Shown in pieces: positions 15,228-24,967 of a stretch of 64,000 nt of DNA. Made by a program: the position numbers and the translations under genes. The stretch's first letter is position 1. Each line of letters opens with the position of its first letter. The DNA comes from Arenimonas metalli CF5-1 (GTDB lineage Bacteria > Pseudomonadota > Gammaproteobacteria > Xanthomonadales > Xanthomonadaceae), in NCBI RefSeq assembly GCF_000747155.1, contig NZ_AVCK01000003.1, positions 62,001-126,000 of the forward strand. The letters are read 5' to 3'. The notes below the pieces were generated by a model. That model was given only the letters and a program-made list of their open reading frames with translations. It ran no database searches and was not told the origin of the DNA.

Positions 15228-17912
15228 TCACACGGCCGTCGGGTTCGACTTGTCGGTGTCGATCTTGTACTGCTTGATCGCCCGCGCCACATCCTTCGCA
15301 TTCATCTTCCCTTCCACCGCCAGCGCCGCGATCGCCGCGTGGGCGATGTAGTACCGGTCGACCTCGAAGAAGCGCCGCAGGTTCGCGCGGGTATCGGAGC
15401 GGCCAAAGCCGTCGGTGCCGAGTACGGTGTACTTCATCGGCACGAAGGCGCGGATCTGGTCGGCGAAGGCGCGCACGTAGTCGGTGGCGGCGATGGCCGG
15501 GCCCTGGCGGCCTTCCAAACATTCGGTGACGTAGGCCTTGCGCGGGGTCTTGGCCTCGGGGTTGAGGCGGTTCCAGCGCTCTGCGTCGAAGCCGTCGCGG
15601 CGCAGCTCGGTGAAGCTGGGGCAGCTCCAGATGTCGGCGGTGACGCCGAAGTCCTTGTCGAGCAGCTCGGCCGCGGCGATCGCCTCGCGCAGGATGGTGC
15701 CTGAGCCCATCAGCTGCACGCGCAGCTCGCCCTTCTTGGGCTTGCCGGCGTCCTTGAGCAGGTACATGCCCTTGAGGATGCCCTCGGCCGCGCCCTCCGG
15801 CATGTCGGGGTGGGGGTAGTTCTCGTTCATCAGGGTCAGGTAGTAGTACTCGTCCACCTGGTCCTCGAGCATGCGCTGCATGCCGTGCTGCAGGATCACC
15901 GCCACTTCGAAGCCGAAGGTGGGGTCATACGCCTTGCAGTTCGGGATGGCGCCGGCCAGCAGGTGCGAATGGCCGTCTTCGTGCTGCAGGCCTTCACCGT
16001 TCAGCGTGGTGCGGCCGGCGGTGGCGCCGAGCAGGAATCCGCGGGCGCGCATGTCGGCGGCCTGCCAGGCGCTGTCGCCGATGCGCTGGAAGCCGAACAT
16101 CGAGTAGTAGATGTAGAACGGCAGCATCGGCTGGTCGGACGAGGAGTAGCTCGTCGCCGCGGCCATCCAGCTGCTGAAGGCGCCCGCTTCGGTGATGCCC
16201 TCTTCCAGCACCTGGCCGGCCTGGTCCTCGCGGTAGTACATCAGCTGGTCGGCGTCCACCGGCTTGTACTTCTGGCCGTGCGGGGCGTAGATGCCAATCT
16301 GGCGGAACAGGCCCTCCATGCCGAAGGTACGCGCCTCGTCAGCCACGATCGGCACGCAGCGCGGGCCCACCTGCTTGTCGCGCAGCACGATGTTCAGGGC
16401 CTGCACGAAGCTCATGGTGGTGCTGTTCTCGCGCTCGCCGGTGCTCTTGAGCAGGCGCTCGAACACCTCGAGCTTGGGCGCCTTGAGCTCCTGCGAGGTC
16501 TTGCGGCGACGCTGCGGCAGGTAGCCGCCCAGCTTCTCGCGGCGCGAGCGCATGTATTCCACTTCCGGCGACTTCTCGCCCGGGTGGAAGAACGGCACCT
16601 CGGCCAGCTTGTCGTCGCTGATGGGGATCTGGAAGCGGTCGCGGAAGGCCTTCACCGCGCTGTCGTCGAGCTTCTTGGTCTGGTGGGTCGGGTTCAGCGA
16701 CTCGCCCCAGCTGCCCATGCCGTAACCCTTCACCGTCTTGGCCAGGATCACGGTGGGCTGGCCCTTGTGGTGCACGGCGCTGTGGTAGGCGGCGTACACC
16801 TTGTGCGGGTCGTGGCCGCCGCGGTTCAGGCGCGTGATGTCCTGGTCGCTGAGGTTGCTCACCAGCTGCAGCGTCTGCGGCGTCTTGCCGAAGAAGTTCT
16901 CGCGCGTGTAGGCGCCGCCGAAGGCCTTGCAGTTCTGGTACTCGCCGTCGACGGTGTCCATCATCACTTTCTTGAGCGAGCCGTCGGTGTCGCGCGCCAG
17001 CAGCGGATCCCAGTAGCTGCCCCACACCAGCTTGAGCACGTTCCAGCCGGCGCCGCGGAAGCTGCCCTCCAGCTCCTGGATGATCTTGCCGTTGCCGCGC
17101 ACCGGGCCGTCCAGGCGCTGCAGGTTGCAGTTGATGACGAAGATGAGGTTATCGAGGCCCTCGCGGCCGGCCACGCCGATCGCGCCCAGGCTCTCGGGCT
17201 CGTCCGTCTCGCCGTCGCCGAGGAAGCACCAGACCTTGCGGTCGCTCGGGGCGATCAGGCCGCGGTGCTCGAGGTACTTCAGGAAGCGCGCCTGGTAGAT
17301 CGCGCTGATCGGGCCCAGGCCCATGCTCACGGTCGGGGTCTGCCAGTAGTCCGGCATCAGCCACGGGTGCGGGTAGCTGGAGATGCCCTTGCCGTCCACT
17401 TCCATGCGGAAATGGTTGAGCTGGTCCTCGCTGATGCGGCCTTCCAGGAAGCTGCGGGCGTAGATGCCCGGCGAGCTGTGGCCCTGGATGTAGAGGATGT
17501 CGCCCGGGTGGTCGGCCGAGGGCGCGCGCCAGAAGTGGTTGAAGCCCACGTCATACAGCGTGGCGCCGGACGCGAAGCTCGCGATGTGGCCGCCCAGGTC
17601 GCCGGGCTTGCGGTTGGCCTTGACCACCATGGCCATGGCGTTCCAGCGGATGATGCTGCGGATGCGCCATTCCAGCGTCGCGTCGCCGTCGTGCTTGGCT
17701 TCCAGGTGCGGCGGGATGGTGTTGATGTACTGGGTGGTGGGCTGGAAGGGCAGCTGGCCGCCGGCGCGGCGGGTCAGCTCTACCATCCGCTCGAGCAGGT
17801 GGTGGGCGCGCTCGGGGCCGTCGGCGTCGAGCACGGCCTTCATGGACTCGATCCACTCGCGGGTCTCGATGGGGTCGAGGTCGTTTTCCAGTACGTCGGT
17901 CAGCCAGTTCAT
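15228..17912 (-). CDS. aceE: Pyruvate dehydrogenase E1 component, homodimeric type
   Basis: The 894-aa protein matches the single-chain E1 of gammaproteobacteria along its length, beginning with ENDLDPIETREWIESMKAVL. The thiamine diphosphate motif GDGETDEPES...VINCN lies at about 232-263. The pyrimidine-domain segments LQHEDGHSHL and YYLTLMNENYPHPDMPEG are also present. It decarboxylates pyruvate and acetylates the lipoyl groups of E2. Here the gene stands alone: aceF and lpd are not adjacent, as in other xanthomonads. AGGAAG precedes the ATG. It is divergent from the SpoIIE-type phosphatase gene across 154 bp. Confidence 0.98.
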   Translation of the reverse strand: MNWLTDVLENDLDPIETREWIESMKAVLDADGPERAHHLLERMVELTRRAGGQLPFQPTTQYINTIPPHLEAKHDGDATLEWRIRSIIRWNAMAMVVKANRKPGDLGGHIASFASGATLYDVGFNHFWRAPSADHPGDILYIQGHSSPGIYARSFLEGRISEDQLNHFRMEVDGKGISSYPHPWLMPDYWQTPTVSMGLGPISAIYQARFLKYLEHRGLIAPSDRKVWCFLGDGETDEPESLGAIGVAGREGLDNLIFVINCNLQRLDGPVRGNGKIIQELEGSFRGAGWNVLKLVWGSYWDPLLARDTDGSLKKVMMDTVDGEYQNCKAFGGAYTRENFFGKTPQTLQLVSNLSDQDITRLNRGGHDPHKVYAAYHSAVHHKGQPTVILAKTVKGYGMGSWGESLNPTHQTKKLDDSAVKAFRDRFQIPISDDKLAEVPFFHPGEKSPEVEYMRSRREKLGGYLPQRRRKTSQELKAPKLEVFERLLKSTGERENSTTMSFVQALNIVLRDKQVGPRCVPIVADEARTFGMEGLFRQIGIYAPHGQKYKPVDADQLMYYREDQAGQVLEEGITEAGAFSSWMAAATSYSSSDQPMLPFYIYYSMFGFQRIGDSAWQAADMRARGFLLGATAGRTTLNGEGLQHEDGHSHLLAGAIPNCKAYDPTFGFEVAVILQHGMQRMLEDQVDEYYYLTLMNENYPHPDMPEGAAEGILKGMYLLKDAGKPKKGELRVQLMGSGTILREAIAAAELLDKDFGVTADIWSCPSFTELRRDGFDAERWNRLNPEAKTPRKAYVTECLEGRQGPAIAATDYVRAFADQIRAFVPMKYTVLGTDGFGRSDTRANLRRFFEVDRYYIAHAAIAALAVEGKMNAKDVARAIKQYKIDTDKSNPTAV

Positions 17913-18066
17913 TCCATCTTCCTGAGGCCGGCGTTCGGGCGCGGCCGGTCCGTTTTAGAGTCAAGGCTCGGGAGTTTACCGCAGGGGGCCGGCCCGACGC
18001 CCCCGTATGCACCCGGGGCTCACCTCCGGAGGCTATGCTGTCCGGGCCCTGCCCCCGAGGGGACCG

Positions 18067-20499
18067 ATGGAAGCGAACCTGCCACGCGCCTCCGACCTGC
18101 TGGCTGCCGGCCGCCTGGGCTGGCGGCGCAGCCTGCGCACCCGGCTGATGTTCTGGTCCAGCCTGACCAGCATCGTGCTGCTGCTGGGCGTGGCCGCGGT
18201 GTTCTACGCGGCGCTGCGGGGCGTGCTGATCCAGAACGCCAAGTCCGAGATCCACAACCTCGCCAGCCAGACCTCCCGCGGCCTGGCGGCCACCCTCGAA
18301 TCGGTGCAGGTCAGCGGCCAGGCCCTGGCCGAGAACGCCACCGCCGTGGGGCTGGAGCCGATGCGCCAGCGGACGCTGCTGATGTCCACCATCCGCTCCG
18401 ACCCGTCCATCGCTGGCGCCATGGTGATCATCGAGCCGGGGCGGCTGTCGCCCGAGGACCCGGGCTTCGACTGGTACATCCGTCGCGAGGGCGGCGGCTT
18501 CAAGGAATCCTCGGTCAAGGACCTGGGCTACGACTACCGGAACATGCCCTGGTACACGCGCACCACCGGCGTGGGCCAGGCCTGGTGGGGCGAGCCCTAC
18601 GCCAACGCCGCCACCGGCGGCGAGTACTTCACCACCTTCAATCTGCCGCTGCGTCGCCCGGGCGACGGGCCAGAGGGCGCCGTGATCGGCATGGTCAGCG
18701 TGGACGTGCCGCTGCAGCGGCTGCGCAGCGTGCTGGGCGAGTTGCCCGACGCCAGCAACCTGATCCCGGTGCTTTACTCGCCCGAGTACCTGATCACGCT
18801 GCACCCGGACCCCGCGCTGGCGATGAAGCAGAACCTCGAGGGACTGGTCACCACCGGCGGCCGCAGCGACCTGGCGCCGGTGGCCGACCAGATCCGGCGC
18901 CGCCAGGACTTCGAGGTGCAGCACCGCGTCGCCAGCGGCGCCGACGCCGGGCTGGTGCGCTACACCTTCGGCGGGCCGGTCGGCAGCACCGGCTGGACCT
19001 TCACGCTGGCGGTGAACGAGAACGTGATCCTGGCCCAGCTCAACCGGATCACGCTCTGGGGCCTGCTCGGCGGCCTGTTCGGCGTGCTGCTGTGCGTGGC
19101 GGCGATCCGGCGCTACTCGGGCATGATCGCGCGGCCGATCGAGGACATCACCAATACGGCGCGGCATTTCGCCCAGGGCGAGTTCGATTACCCGCTGGCG
19201 CACACGCAGCGCGAGGACGAGGTGGGGGTGCTGGCGCGCGCGTTCGACACCGCGCGCGCCTCGATCAAGCGGCAGATGACCGAGATCGCCGACATGGGCG
19301 CGGCACGGGCCCGGCTCGAGGGCGAGCTCAACATCGCCGCCGACATCCAGCAGGCCATGCTGCCGGCCGGCAGCGAGTTCGACGCGGGCGAGGCCCACCT
19401 CGAGTTCCACGGCCTGCTGGAGCCGGCCAAGGCGGTGGGCGGCGACTTCTACAACCTGTTCGAGCGCGACGGCGACTCGCTGTGGTTCGTGATCGGCGAC
19501 GTGTCGGACAAGGGCGTGCCGGCGGCGCTGTTCATGGCGCGCACGATGACGGTGCTGGAGGTGGCGGCGCAGCTGGGCGGCTCGCCGGGCAAGGCGCTGC
19601 GCGAGGCGGCCAAGCACCTGGTCGAAGGCAACGACACCTGCATGTTCGCCACCGTGCTGTGCGGCGTGATCGAGCTGCGCACCGGCGCGCTGGCGCTGGC
19701 CAGCGCCGGCCACGAGGCGCCGGTGATCCTGCGTGCCGACGGCCGGCGCGAGTTCGTGCCGGTACCCACCGAGGGCCCGCTGGGCGTGGACGTGGCGCGC
19801 GAGTATCCCGCCTGGCGTGGCCGACTGATGGCGGGCGACACGTTGTTGACCTATACCGACGGCATCACCGAGGCGTTTGATCGTGACGACCAGCCCTTCG
19901 GCACCGACCGCCTGCTGGCGACGCTCGACCCCGCGCTGTCCGCACGCGCGCAGTGCAGCCACCTGGTGGACGCCGTGCACGCCTTCACCAACGGCGCGCC
20001 GCAGTCCGACGACATCACCGTGCTGGCCATCCGCTACCGGCGCGATGCCCGCGTGCGCGAGCGCTTCAGCGTGAAGGCCTCGCTGCAGCCGCCGCTGCCC
20101 GGCGACGCGGTGCACCAGCTGCTGGCGCAGGTGGACGCCGGCCTCGAAGGCCACGACCTGCCGGCCACCCTGATGCACGACGTGCACCTGGTGGTGGAGG
20201 AAGTGGCCTGCAACGTCATCGACCACGGCGCCGAGGACGGCCGCGAGCCGACGCTGGAGCTGGTGGCCACGGTCGAAGGCAACCAGCTCTCCATGGAATT
20301 CCGCGACGACGGCCGGCCCTTCGACCCGCTGTCGCAGCCCACGCCCGACCTCTACGCCGACATCGCCGACCGCCCGATCGGCGGCCTCGGCGTGCACCTG
20401 ATCCGCGAGCTGGCCGAGGACGTCGCCTATGCCCGCGACGACGGCCAGAACATCCTCCGCATCGTCCTGCACATCCCCACTCCGGAGCGCACTGCATGA
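18067..20499 (+). CDS. Membrane sensor with SpoIIE-type PP2C phosphatase and RsbW-type kinase domains
   Basis: The 810-aa protein has one membrane segment near 26-50, a periplasmic Cache-like sensor to about 325, and a second segment (about 328-346). A HAMP linker, a PP2C/SpoIIE phosphatase domain (DIQQAMLP, GGDFYNLFE, GDVSDKGVPAALFMA, TYTDGITEA) and a C-terminal HATPase of the RsbW kind (LVVEEVACNVIDHG, FRDDGRPFDP, GGLGVHLIRELAEDV) follow. It therefore carries both the phosphatase and the kinase for an anti-anti-sigma protein. The STAS gene overlaps its stop by ATGA. The ATG at 18067 has GAGGGG 4 bases upstream. It should set a partner-switching signal in response to an extracellular cue. 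Confidence 0.93.
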   Translation: MEANLPRASDLLAAGRLGWRRSLRTRLMFWSSLTSIVLLLGVAAVFYAALRGVLIQNAKSEIHNLASQTSRGLAATLESVQVSGQALAENATAVGLEPMRQRTLLMSTIRSDPSIAGAMVIIEPGRLSPEDPGFDWYIRREGGGFKESSVKDLGYDYRNMPWYTRTTGVGQAWWGEPYANAATGGEYFTTFNLPLRRPGDGPEGAVIGMVSVDVPLQRLRSVLGELPDASNLIPVLYSPEYLITLHPDPALAMKQNLEGLVTTGGRSDLAPVADQIRRRQDFEVQHRVASGADAGLVRYTFGGPVGSTGWTFTLAVNENVILAQLNRITLWGLLGGLFGVLLCVAAIRRYSGMIARPIEDITNTARHFAQGEFDYPLAHTQREDEVGVLARAFDTARASIKRQMTEIADMGAARARLEGELNIAADIQQAMLPAGSEFDAGEAHLEFHGLLEPAKAVGGDFYNLFERDGDSLWFVIGDVSDKGVPAALFMARTMTVLEVAAQLGGSPGKALREAAKHLVEGNDTCMFATVLCGVIELRTGALALASAGHEAPVILRADGRREFVPVPTEGPLGVDVAREYPAWRGRLMAGDTLLTYTDGITEAFDRDDQPFGTDRLLATLDPALSARAQCSHLVDAVHAFTNGAPQSDDITVLAIRYRRDARVRERFSVKASLQPPLPGDAVHQLLAQVDAGLEGHDLPATLMHDVHLVVEEVACNVIDHGAEDGREPTLELVATVEGNQLSMEFRDDGRPFDPLSQPTPDLYADIADRPIGGLGVHLIRELAEDVAYARDDGQNILRIVLHIPTPERTA

Positions 20500-20879
20500 G
20501 CCTGAGCATCGAGATCACCCCCGCCGGCAACGGCAACCAGCGCGTGGCCCTGGCCGGGCGGCTGGACACCCACACCTACGGCGACCTCGACCAGCAGCTG
20601 GCGCCGGTGCTGGGCTCGTCCATCCATTCGCTGGTGCTCGACCTGGCCGGCCTCGACTACATCAGCTCGGCCGGCGTGCGCTCGATCTTCAAGGCGCGCA
20701 AGGCGCTGGCGGCGCGCGGCGGCAAGGTGGTGGTGGTGAACCCGAAGCCGCAGATCCAGAAGGTGTTCGACGTGGTGAAGGCGGTGCCGCTGGACGAGAT
20801 CTTCTCGTCGGTGGAGGAGGCCGATGCCTACCTCGACGCGATGCAGAAGAAGGTGCTGCGCGGCGACGACGACGAGTAG
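20496..20879 (+). CDS. STAS-domain anti-anti-sigma factor
   Basis: The 127-aa protein is a single STAS domain with LVLDLAGLDYISSAGVRSIFK; Ser57/Ser58 is the expected phosphorylation site. It starts inside the stop codon of the phosphatase/kinase gene (ATGA), so the two are translationally coupled and probably form the substrate-enzyme pair. An extra 15-residue acidic tail (GDDDE) follows the domain. Its anti-sigma partner could be the ATPase domain of the upstream protein or a distant RsbW-like protein. No sigma factor gene is nearby. Confidence 0.92.
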   Translation: MSLSIEITPAGNGNQRVALAGRLDTHTYGDLDQQLAPVLGSSIHSLVLDLAGLDYISSAGVRSIFKARKALAARGGKVVVVNPKPQIQKVFDVVKAVPLDEIFSSVEEADAYLDAMQKKVLRGDDDE

Positions 20880-20882
20880 TCG

Positions 20883-21392
20883 TCAGCGATTGAGCCAGAG
20901 CGCGCCATACACGGCCAACGAGCCGAGCACGTAGAGCATTTCCACCGCGCGCTTGCGCCCGGGCTTGTCGCGCGAGCGGGTGAGGTCGAGCAGCATCTGC
21001 CGCAGCAGGAAGGTGTAGAGGATGTAGTACAGGAAGGGCGTGACGTGCACCCATGGCGGGAAATCGGAGAGCGCCTTGCCGAACCAGCCGAGGATGGTCT
21101 CGATCTCGACCCAGATGCCGAGCAGGCCGAGCGCCGCGTTGATCAGCATCCACTTCACCTCGTCCCGGCCGAAGATGGCCAGGTAGAACGCGAGGTAGAC
21201 GACGATGGCGATGCCGCCGTGCAGGTACAGGAACGCCAGCTCGACGTCGTCGGCCGCGTAGGCCATCAGGAAGCCCGACAGCCCGAACATCCCCATGTGC
21301 ACGAGGAAGAACGGGTAGATGAAAAGCATCGGCAGCTTCTCGCCCTTGCGAATGAGCTTGCCGTTCACCGTGATGTCACCCTCCGCCCTCAT
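20883..21392 (-). CDS. Membrane protein of unknown function, 169 aa
   Basis: The protein starts with a short polar stretch (GDITVNGKLIRKGEKLP) and then has four or five membrane helices, with LFIYPFFLVHMGMFGLSGFLMAY the first and TPFLYYILYTFLLRQM the fourth. It ends with an Arg/Lys-rich loop and one more helix. No family is recognised. Its stop is 3 bp from the end of the converging STAS gene, and a 21-bp palindromic repeat lies 13 bp before its ATG. Confidence 0.7.
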   Translation of the reverse strand: MRAEGDITVNGKLIRKGEKLPMLFIYPFFLVHMGMFGLSGFLMAYAADDVELAFLYLHGGIAIVVYLAFYLAIFGRDEVKWMLINAALGLLGIWVEIETILGWFGKALSDFPPWVHVTPFLYYILYTFLLRQMLLDLTRSRDKPGRKRAVEMLYVLGSLAVYGALWLNR

Positions 21393-21405
21393 CCCCGCCC
21401 CCAGG

Positions 21406-21507
21406 CAAATGAACCAGGTTCATTTGATTTTTCCCCGCGCCAACGATGGCCGGGAATGCCGGCGTCCGCAAGGGGCCGCCGCGCCGCAAATGAACCTGGT
21501 TCATTTG
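21406..21507. repeat. Pair of 21-bp CAAATGAACC palindromes
   Basis: Two perfect palindromes, CAAATGAACC-N-GGTTCATTTG, lie at 21406-21426 (centre A) and 21487-21507 (centre T), separated by 60 bp. The second contains the stop codon (TGA, 21503-21501) of the glycosyltransferase gene. Further copies occur at 42054, 42970 and 43011. No transposase is linked. Confidence 0.9.
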
Positions 21508-22517
21508 CGGGGGAGGAGGAGTTTCAGGGAGCGTTCGAAGGCTTTGCGGCGCAGACCGGGGTAGCGGAGGCCATCCCAGAGGGGGCGGAGCCAGCGGCGG
21601 CGGTCGGGCTCGAGCAGGGCTTCGCGCATGCGGGCCTCGAGGCGGTACATCGTGGCCAGGCCGCGGCCCTGTTCGCGGCGGTCGGCGGGCAGGTCGGGAC
21701 GGGCGTCGACGCAGCGGTCCTGGTCGTCGGCGACCTCGTGGTACATCTGCGCCACCCGCTGCTGGCGGCGGCGCCAGGTGGCGGCGTCGTCGGCGCTGCG
21801 GTCGAACACCCAGTTGCCCAGGTTGCCTTCGTGGCGCCGGTAGCCGAGCAGCGGCTCGGGCAGGCAGTGGCATTCGCCCAACAGCACGGCACGCAGCTGC
21901 AGCGCGTTGTCCTCCACCCTGCCCTGCAGCGGCGGCAGCGTGGTGAAGACCTCGCGGCGCACCGCCATCGAGGCGCCCAGCACGGTGATCAGGTGCCCGG
22001 CGCGGCGCAGGTCGCGCTGGGTCAGCACCGCCTGCTGGCCGCGGTTGCGCGGCTTGATGATCTCGCCGCGCGGGTTGATGTCGTTGACCGTGGAGCCAAC
22101 GATCATCGCCTGCGGATGCTTGCGCATGTGCGCCACCAGCCGCTCGACGCGATGCGGGTAGGCCACGTCGTCGCCGGCCAGGAACACCAGGATGCCGGTG
22201 CCGGCCAGCGGCGCCAGTTCGGTGAGATGCGCGCACAGGCCGAGGTTGCGCTCGGTGCTGCGCACCCGGAGGCGATGCGGGCCACGGTATTCGCGCACGC
22301 GCGCGGCGATGCGCTGCAGTGATTCGTCGCCGGAGCTGTCGTCGGAGACGATGATCTCGCAGGGCACGGTCTGCGCCAGCGCCGAGTCCAGCGCCTCGAG
22401 GATCGTGTCCTGCATGCGGTAGCAGACCAGCAGGATGGTCGCCACCGGCGGCACGTCGGCCACGGTCCCGGCCTCGAACAGCGACGGCTGGATCGAGGTC
22501 GTGGTCCGGGTCGCCAT
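21501..22517 (-). CDS. Family 2 glycosyltransferase
   Basis: The 338-aa protein has the GT-A fold of family 2: ATILLVCYRMQDTILEALDSAL as the first strand-helix, EIIVSDDSSGDESL as the nucleotide-binding Asp pair, and LVFLAGDDVAYPHRVERLV with the metal-binding Asp-Asp motif. It lacks membrane segments, so it probably acts at the inner face of the membrane on an O-antigen or glycolipid. The gene begins 1 bp after the maeB stop, an odd partnership that may be only read-through. Its last codons (Arg-Lys-stop) are formed by a palindromic repeat. Confidence 0.9.
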   Translation of the reverse strand: MATRTTTSIQPSLFEAGTVADVPPVATILLVCYRMQDTILEALDSALAQTVPCEIIVSDDSSGDESLQRIAARVREYRGPHRLRVRSTERNLGLCAHLTELAPLAGTGILVFLAGDDVAYPHRVERLVAHMRKHPQAMIVGSTVNDINPRGEIIKPRNRGQQAVLTQRDLRRAGHLITVLGASMAVRREVFTTLPPLQGRVEDNALQLRAVLLGECHCLPEPLLGYRRHEGNLGNWVFDRSADDAATWRRRQQRVAQMYHEVADDQDRCVDARPDLPADRREQGRGLATMYRLEARMREALLEPDRRRWLRPLWDGLRYPGLRRKAFERSLKLLLPRK

Positions 22518-22518
22518 G

Positions 22519-24813
22519 TCAGCCCCGGGCGATGCGGATCTGGGCGTCCACGGCCGCGATCGCGGTCATGTTCACCACGCGTCGCACCGTCGCCGAAGGC
22601 GTGAGCACGTGCGCGGCGCTCGCCAGGCCCATCAGGATCGGGCCGATGCCGACGCCGTCGGTGACGCTGCGCACCAGGTTGTAGCTGGCGTTGGCGGCAT
22701 CGAGGTTGGAGAAAGCCAGCAGGTTGGCCCGGCCCGAGAGCTGCGACTGCGGGAAGATGCGCTGGCGCGCCTCCTCGTTGAGCGCGATGTCGGCGTGCAT
22801 CTCGCCCTCGACCTCGAGCTTGGGCGCGCGCTCGCGCAGGATCGCCAGTGCGTCGCGCATCTTCTGCGAGGAGGCGCTGTCGCTGGAGCCGAAGTTGCTG
22901 TGGCTCACCAGCGCCGCCTTCGGCGTGATGCCGAACAGCTTGAGCCGGAACGCCGACTGGATCAGCGACTCGGCCACTTCGGCCGCGCTCGGGTCCACGT
23001 TCACATGCGTGTCGGTGAAGAAGAACACGCCCTTCTCGTTGAGCACGGCGCTGAGCGCGGACAGGCCGCGGGTCTCGCTTTCCACGCCCAAAATCTCGCG
23101 CACGTACTTGAGCTTGCGCACGAAGCGGCCCACCAGGCCGCACAGCAGCGCGTCGGCCTCGCCCCGGCGCACCATCAGCGCGGCGATCACCACGTCGCGC
23201 GAGCGCACGATGGCCTTGGCCGCCGCGGGCGTGATGCCCTTGCGCTGCATGATCTGGTGGTAGAGCTGCCAGTAGTCGTTGAAGCGCGGGTCGTCGTCGA
23301 TGTTGGTCACGTCCACGTCCACGCCGATGCGCAGGCGCAGGCCCAGGCGCTGGATACGGCGCTCGATCACCGCCGGGCGGCCGACCAGGATCGGCCGGGC
23401 CAGGCCTTCGTCCACCACGGTCTGCACGGCGCGCAGCACGGTTTCTTCCTCGCCCTCGGCGTAGACCACGCGCTTGCGGTCGGCGCGGGCGCGGTCGAAC
23501 ACGGGCTTCATCAGCAGGCCGGTGCGGAACACCCAGCTGCTGAGGCGGTCGCGGTAGGCCTCGAGGTCGGCGATCGGCCGGGTGGCGACGCCGGAATCCA
23601 TGGCGGCCTTCGCCACCGCCGGCGCCAGCGACACCAGCAGGCGCGGGTCGAACGGGCGCGGGATCAGGTATTCGGGGCCGAAGCGCGGCGTCTCGCCGGC
23701 GTAGGCGGCGCCGAGGTCGGTGGCTTCCCGACGGGCCAGGTCGGCGATCGCGCGCACGCAGGCCAGCTTCATCTCCTCGTTGATCGTCGTCGCGCCGACA
23801 TCCAGCGCGCCGCGGAAGATGTAGGGGAAGCAGAGCGCGTTGTTGACCTGGTTCGGGTGGTCGCTGCGGCCGGTGGCGATGATCGCGTCAGGGCGCGCCT
23901 GCCGGGCCAGCGCCGGGTCGATCTCGGGCGTGGGGTTGGCCAGCGCGAAGATCACCGGGCGTTCGGCCATCTGCTTCACCATCGCCTCGGTGAGCACGTT
24001 GCCGGCCGAGACGCCGATGAACACGTCGGCGCCCACGATGATGTCGGCCAGCGTGCGCGCCGCGGTGTCGCGGGCGTAGCGCACGATGCCGTGGTTGGCG
24101 CCGCCGGGGGCCAGGTCGGCCCGGCCGGCGTGCAGCACGCCGTCGCGGTCGCTGACCAGTATGTTCTGCGGCTGCATGCCCAGCGCCACCAGCATGTCCA
24201 GGCAGGCGATGCCGGCGGCGCCGGCGCCGCTGACCGCCAGCTTCACGTTCGCGATGTCCTTGCCGACCACGTGCAGCGCGTTCAGCACCGCCGCGCCGAC
24301 GATGATCGCGGTGCCGTGCTGGTCGTCGTGGAAGACGGGGATCTTCAGCCGCTCGCGCAGCTTCTTCTCGACCACGAAGCACTCGGGCGCCTTGATGTCC
24401 TCGAGGTTGATGCCGCCAAAGGTGGGCTCGAGCGAGGCGATGATGTCGACCAGCTTGTCCGGGTCGTTCTCGGCGATCTCGAGGTCGAACACGTCGATGC
24501 CGGCGAACTTCTGGAACAGCACGCCCTTGCCTTCCATCACCGGCTTGCCGGCGAGCGGGCCGATGTTGCCCAGGCCCAGCACCGCGGTGCCGTTGGTGAT
24601 CACGCCCACCAGGTTGCCGCGCGCGGTGAGTGCGCTGGCCTCGCCCGGGTCGGCGACGATGGCTTCGCACGCCGCGGCCACGCCCGGCGAATAGGCCAGG
24701 GCCAGGTCACGCTGGGTGATCATCGCCTTGGTGGGCGTGACCTTGATCTTTCCCGCCGGCGCCTGCCGGTGGTAGTCGAGGGCGGCTTGCTTGAAGTCTT
24801 CTTGTTCGGACAT
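22519..24813 (-). CDS. maeB: NADP-dependent malic enzyme with phosphotransacetylase-like domain
   Basis: The 764-aa protein has the MaeB layout. The malic domain comes first ([24 protein letters not shown], then [20 protein letters not shown]), with the catalytic Lys/Asp set in [20 protein letters not shown]. The NAD-binding domain follows ([16 protein letters not shown]). The last 330 residues resemble phosphate acetyltransferase ([30 protein letters not shown]), a regulatory part in this family. It decarboxylates malate to pyruvate with NADP. The ATG at 24813 is set by homology to the family N terminus. It is divergent from a GT-C-like gene across 154 bp. Confidence 0.96.
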   Translation of the reverse strand: MSEQEDFKQAALDYHRQAPAGKIKVTPTKAMITQRDLALAYSPGVAAACEAIVADPGEASALTARGNLVGVITNGTAVLGLGNIGPLAGKPVMEGKGVLFQKFAGIDVFDLEIAENDPDKLVDIIASLEPTFGGINLEDIKAPECFVVEKKLRERLKIPVFHDDQHGTAIIVGAAVLNALHVVGKDIANVKLAVSGAGAAGIACLDMLVALGMQPQNILVSDRDGVLHAGRADLAPGGANHGIVRYARDTAARTLADIIVGADVFIGVSAGNVLTEAMVKQMAERPVIFALANPTPEIDPALARQARPDAIIATGRSDHPNQVNNALCFPYIFRGALDVGATTINEEMKLACVRAIADLARREATDLGAAYAGETPRFGPEYLIPRPFDPRLLVSLAPAVAKAAMDSGVATRPIADLEAYRDRLSSWVFRTGLLMKPVFDRARADRKRVVYAEGEEETVLRAVQTVVDEGLARPILVGRPAVIERRIQRLGLRLRIGVDVDVTNIDDDPRFNDYWQLYHQIMQRKGITPAAAKAIVRSRDVVIAALMVRRGEADALLCGLVGRFVRKLKYVREILGVESETRGLSALSAVLNEKGVFFFTDTHVNVDPSAAEVAESLIQSAFRLKLFGITPKAALVSHSNFGSSDSASSQKMRDALAILRERAPKLEVEGEMHADIALNEEARQRIFPQSQLSGRANLLAFSNLDAANASYNLVRSVTDGVGIGPILMGLASAAHVLTPSATVRRVVNMTAIAAVDAQIRIARG

Positions 24814-24967
24814 GGGTCGGACGGTCTCGGGCCGTGCGCGCGGGCGCCGGCGAATGGGCCCCCGATTGTAGCGGCCCGCCGGGGGGCCTGCCGACGCGCC
24901 CGTATGGCCGCGGCTGGCGATGCCGGGCGCGGGCGGCCAGAATGGCGCTTTCCCGCGCGACCCGACG

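Noticed and set aside
15810-19880. A 1356-codon open frame on the plus strand, opposite aceE and running into the phosphatase gene
   Set aside because: It is a shadow of the strong GC3 bias in aceE and the phosphatase gene; its product is low-complexity His/Val/Ala/Arg-rich and has no domains.
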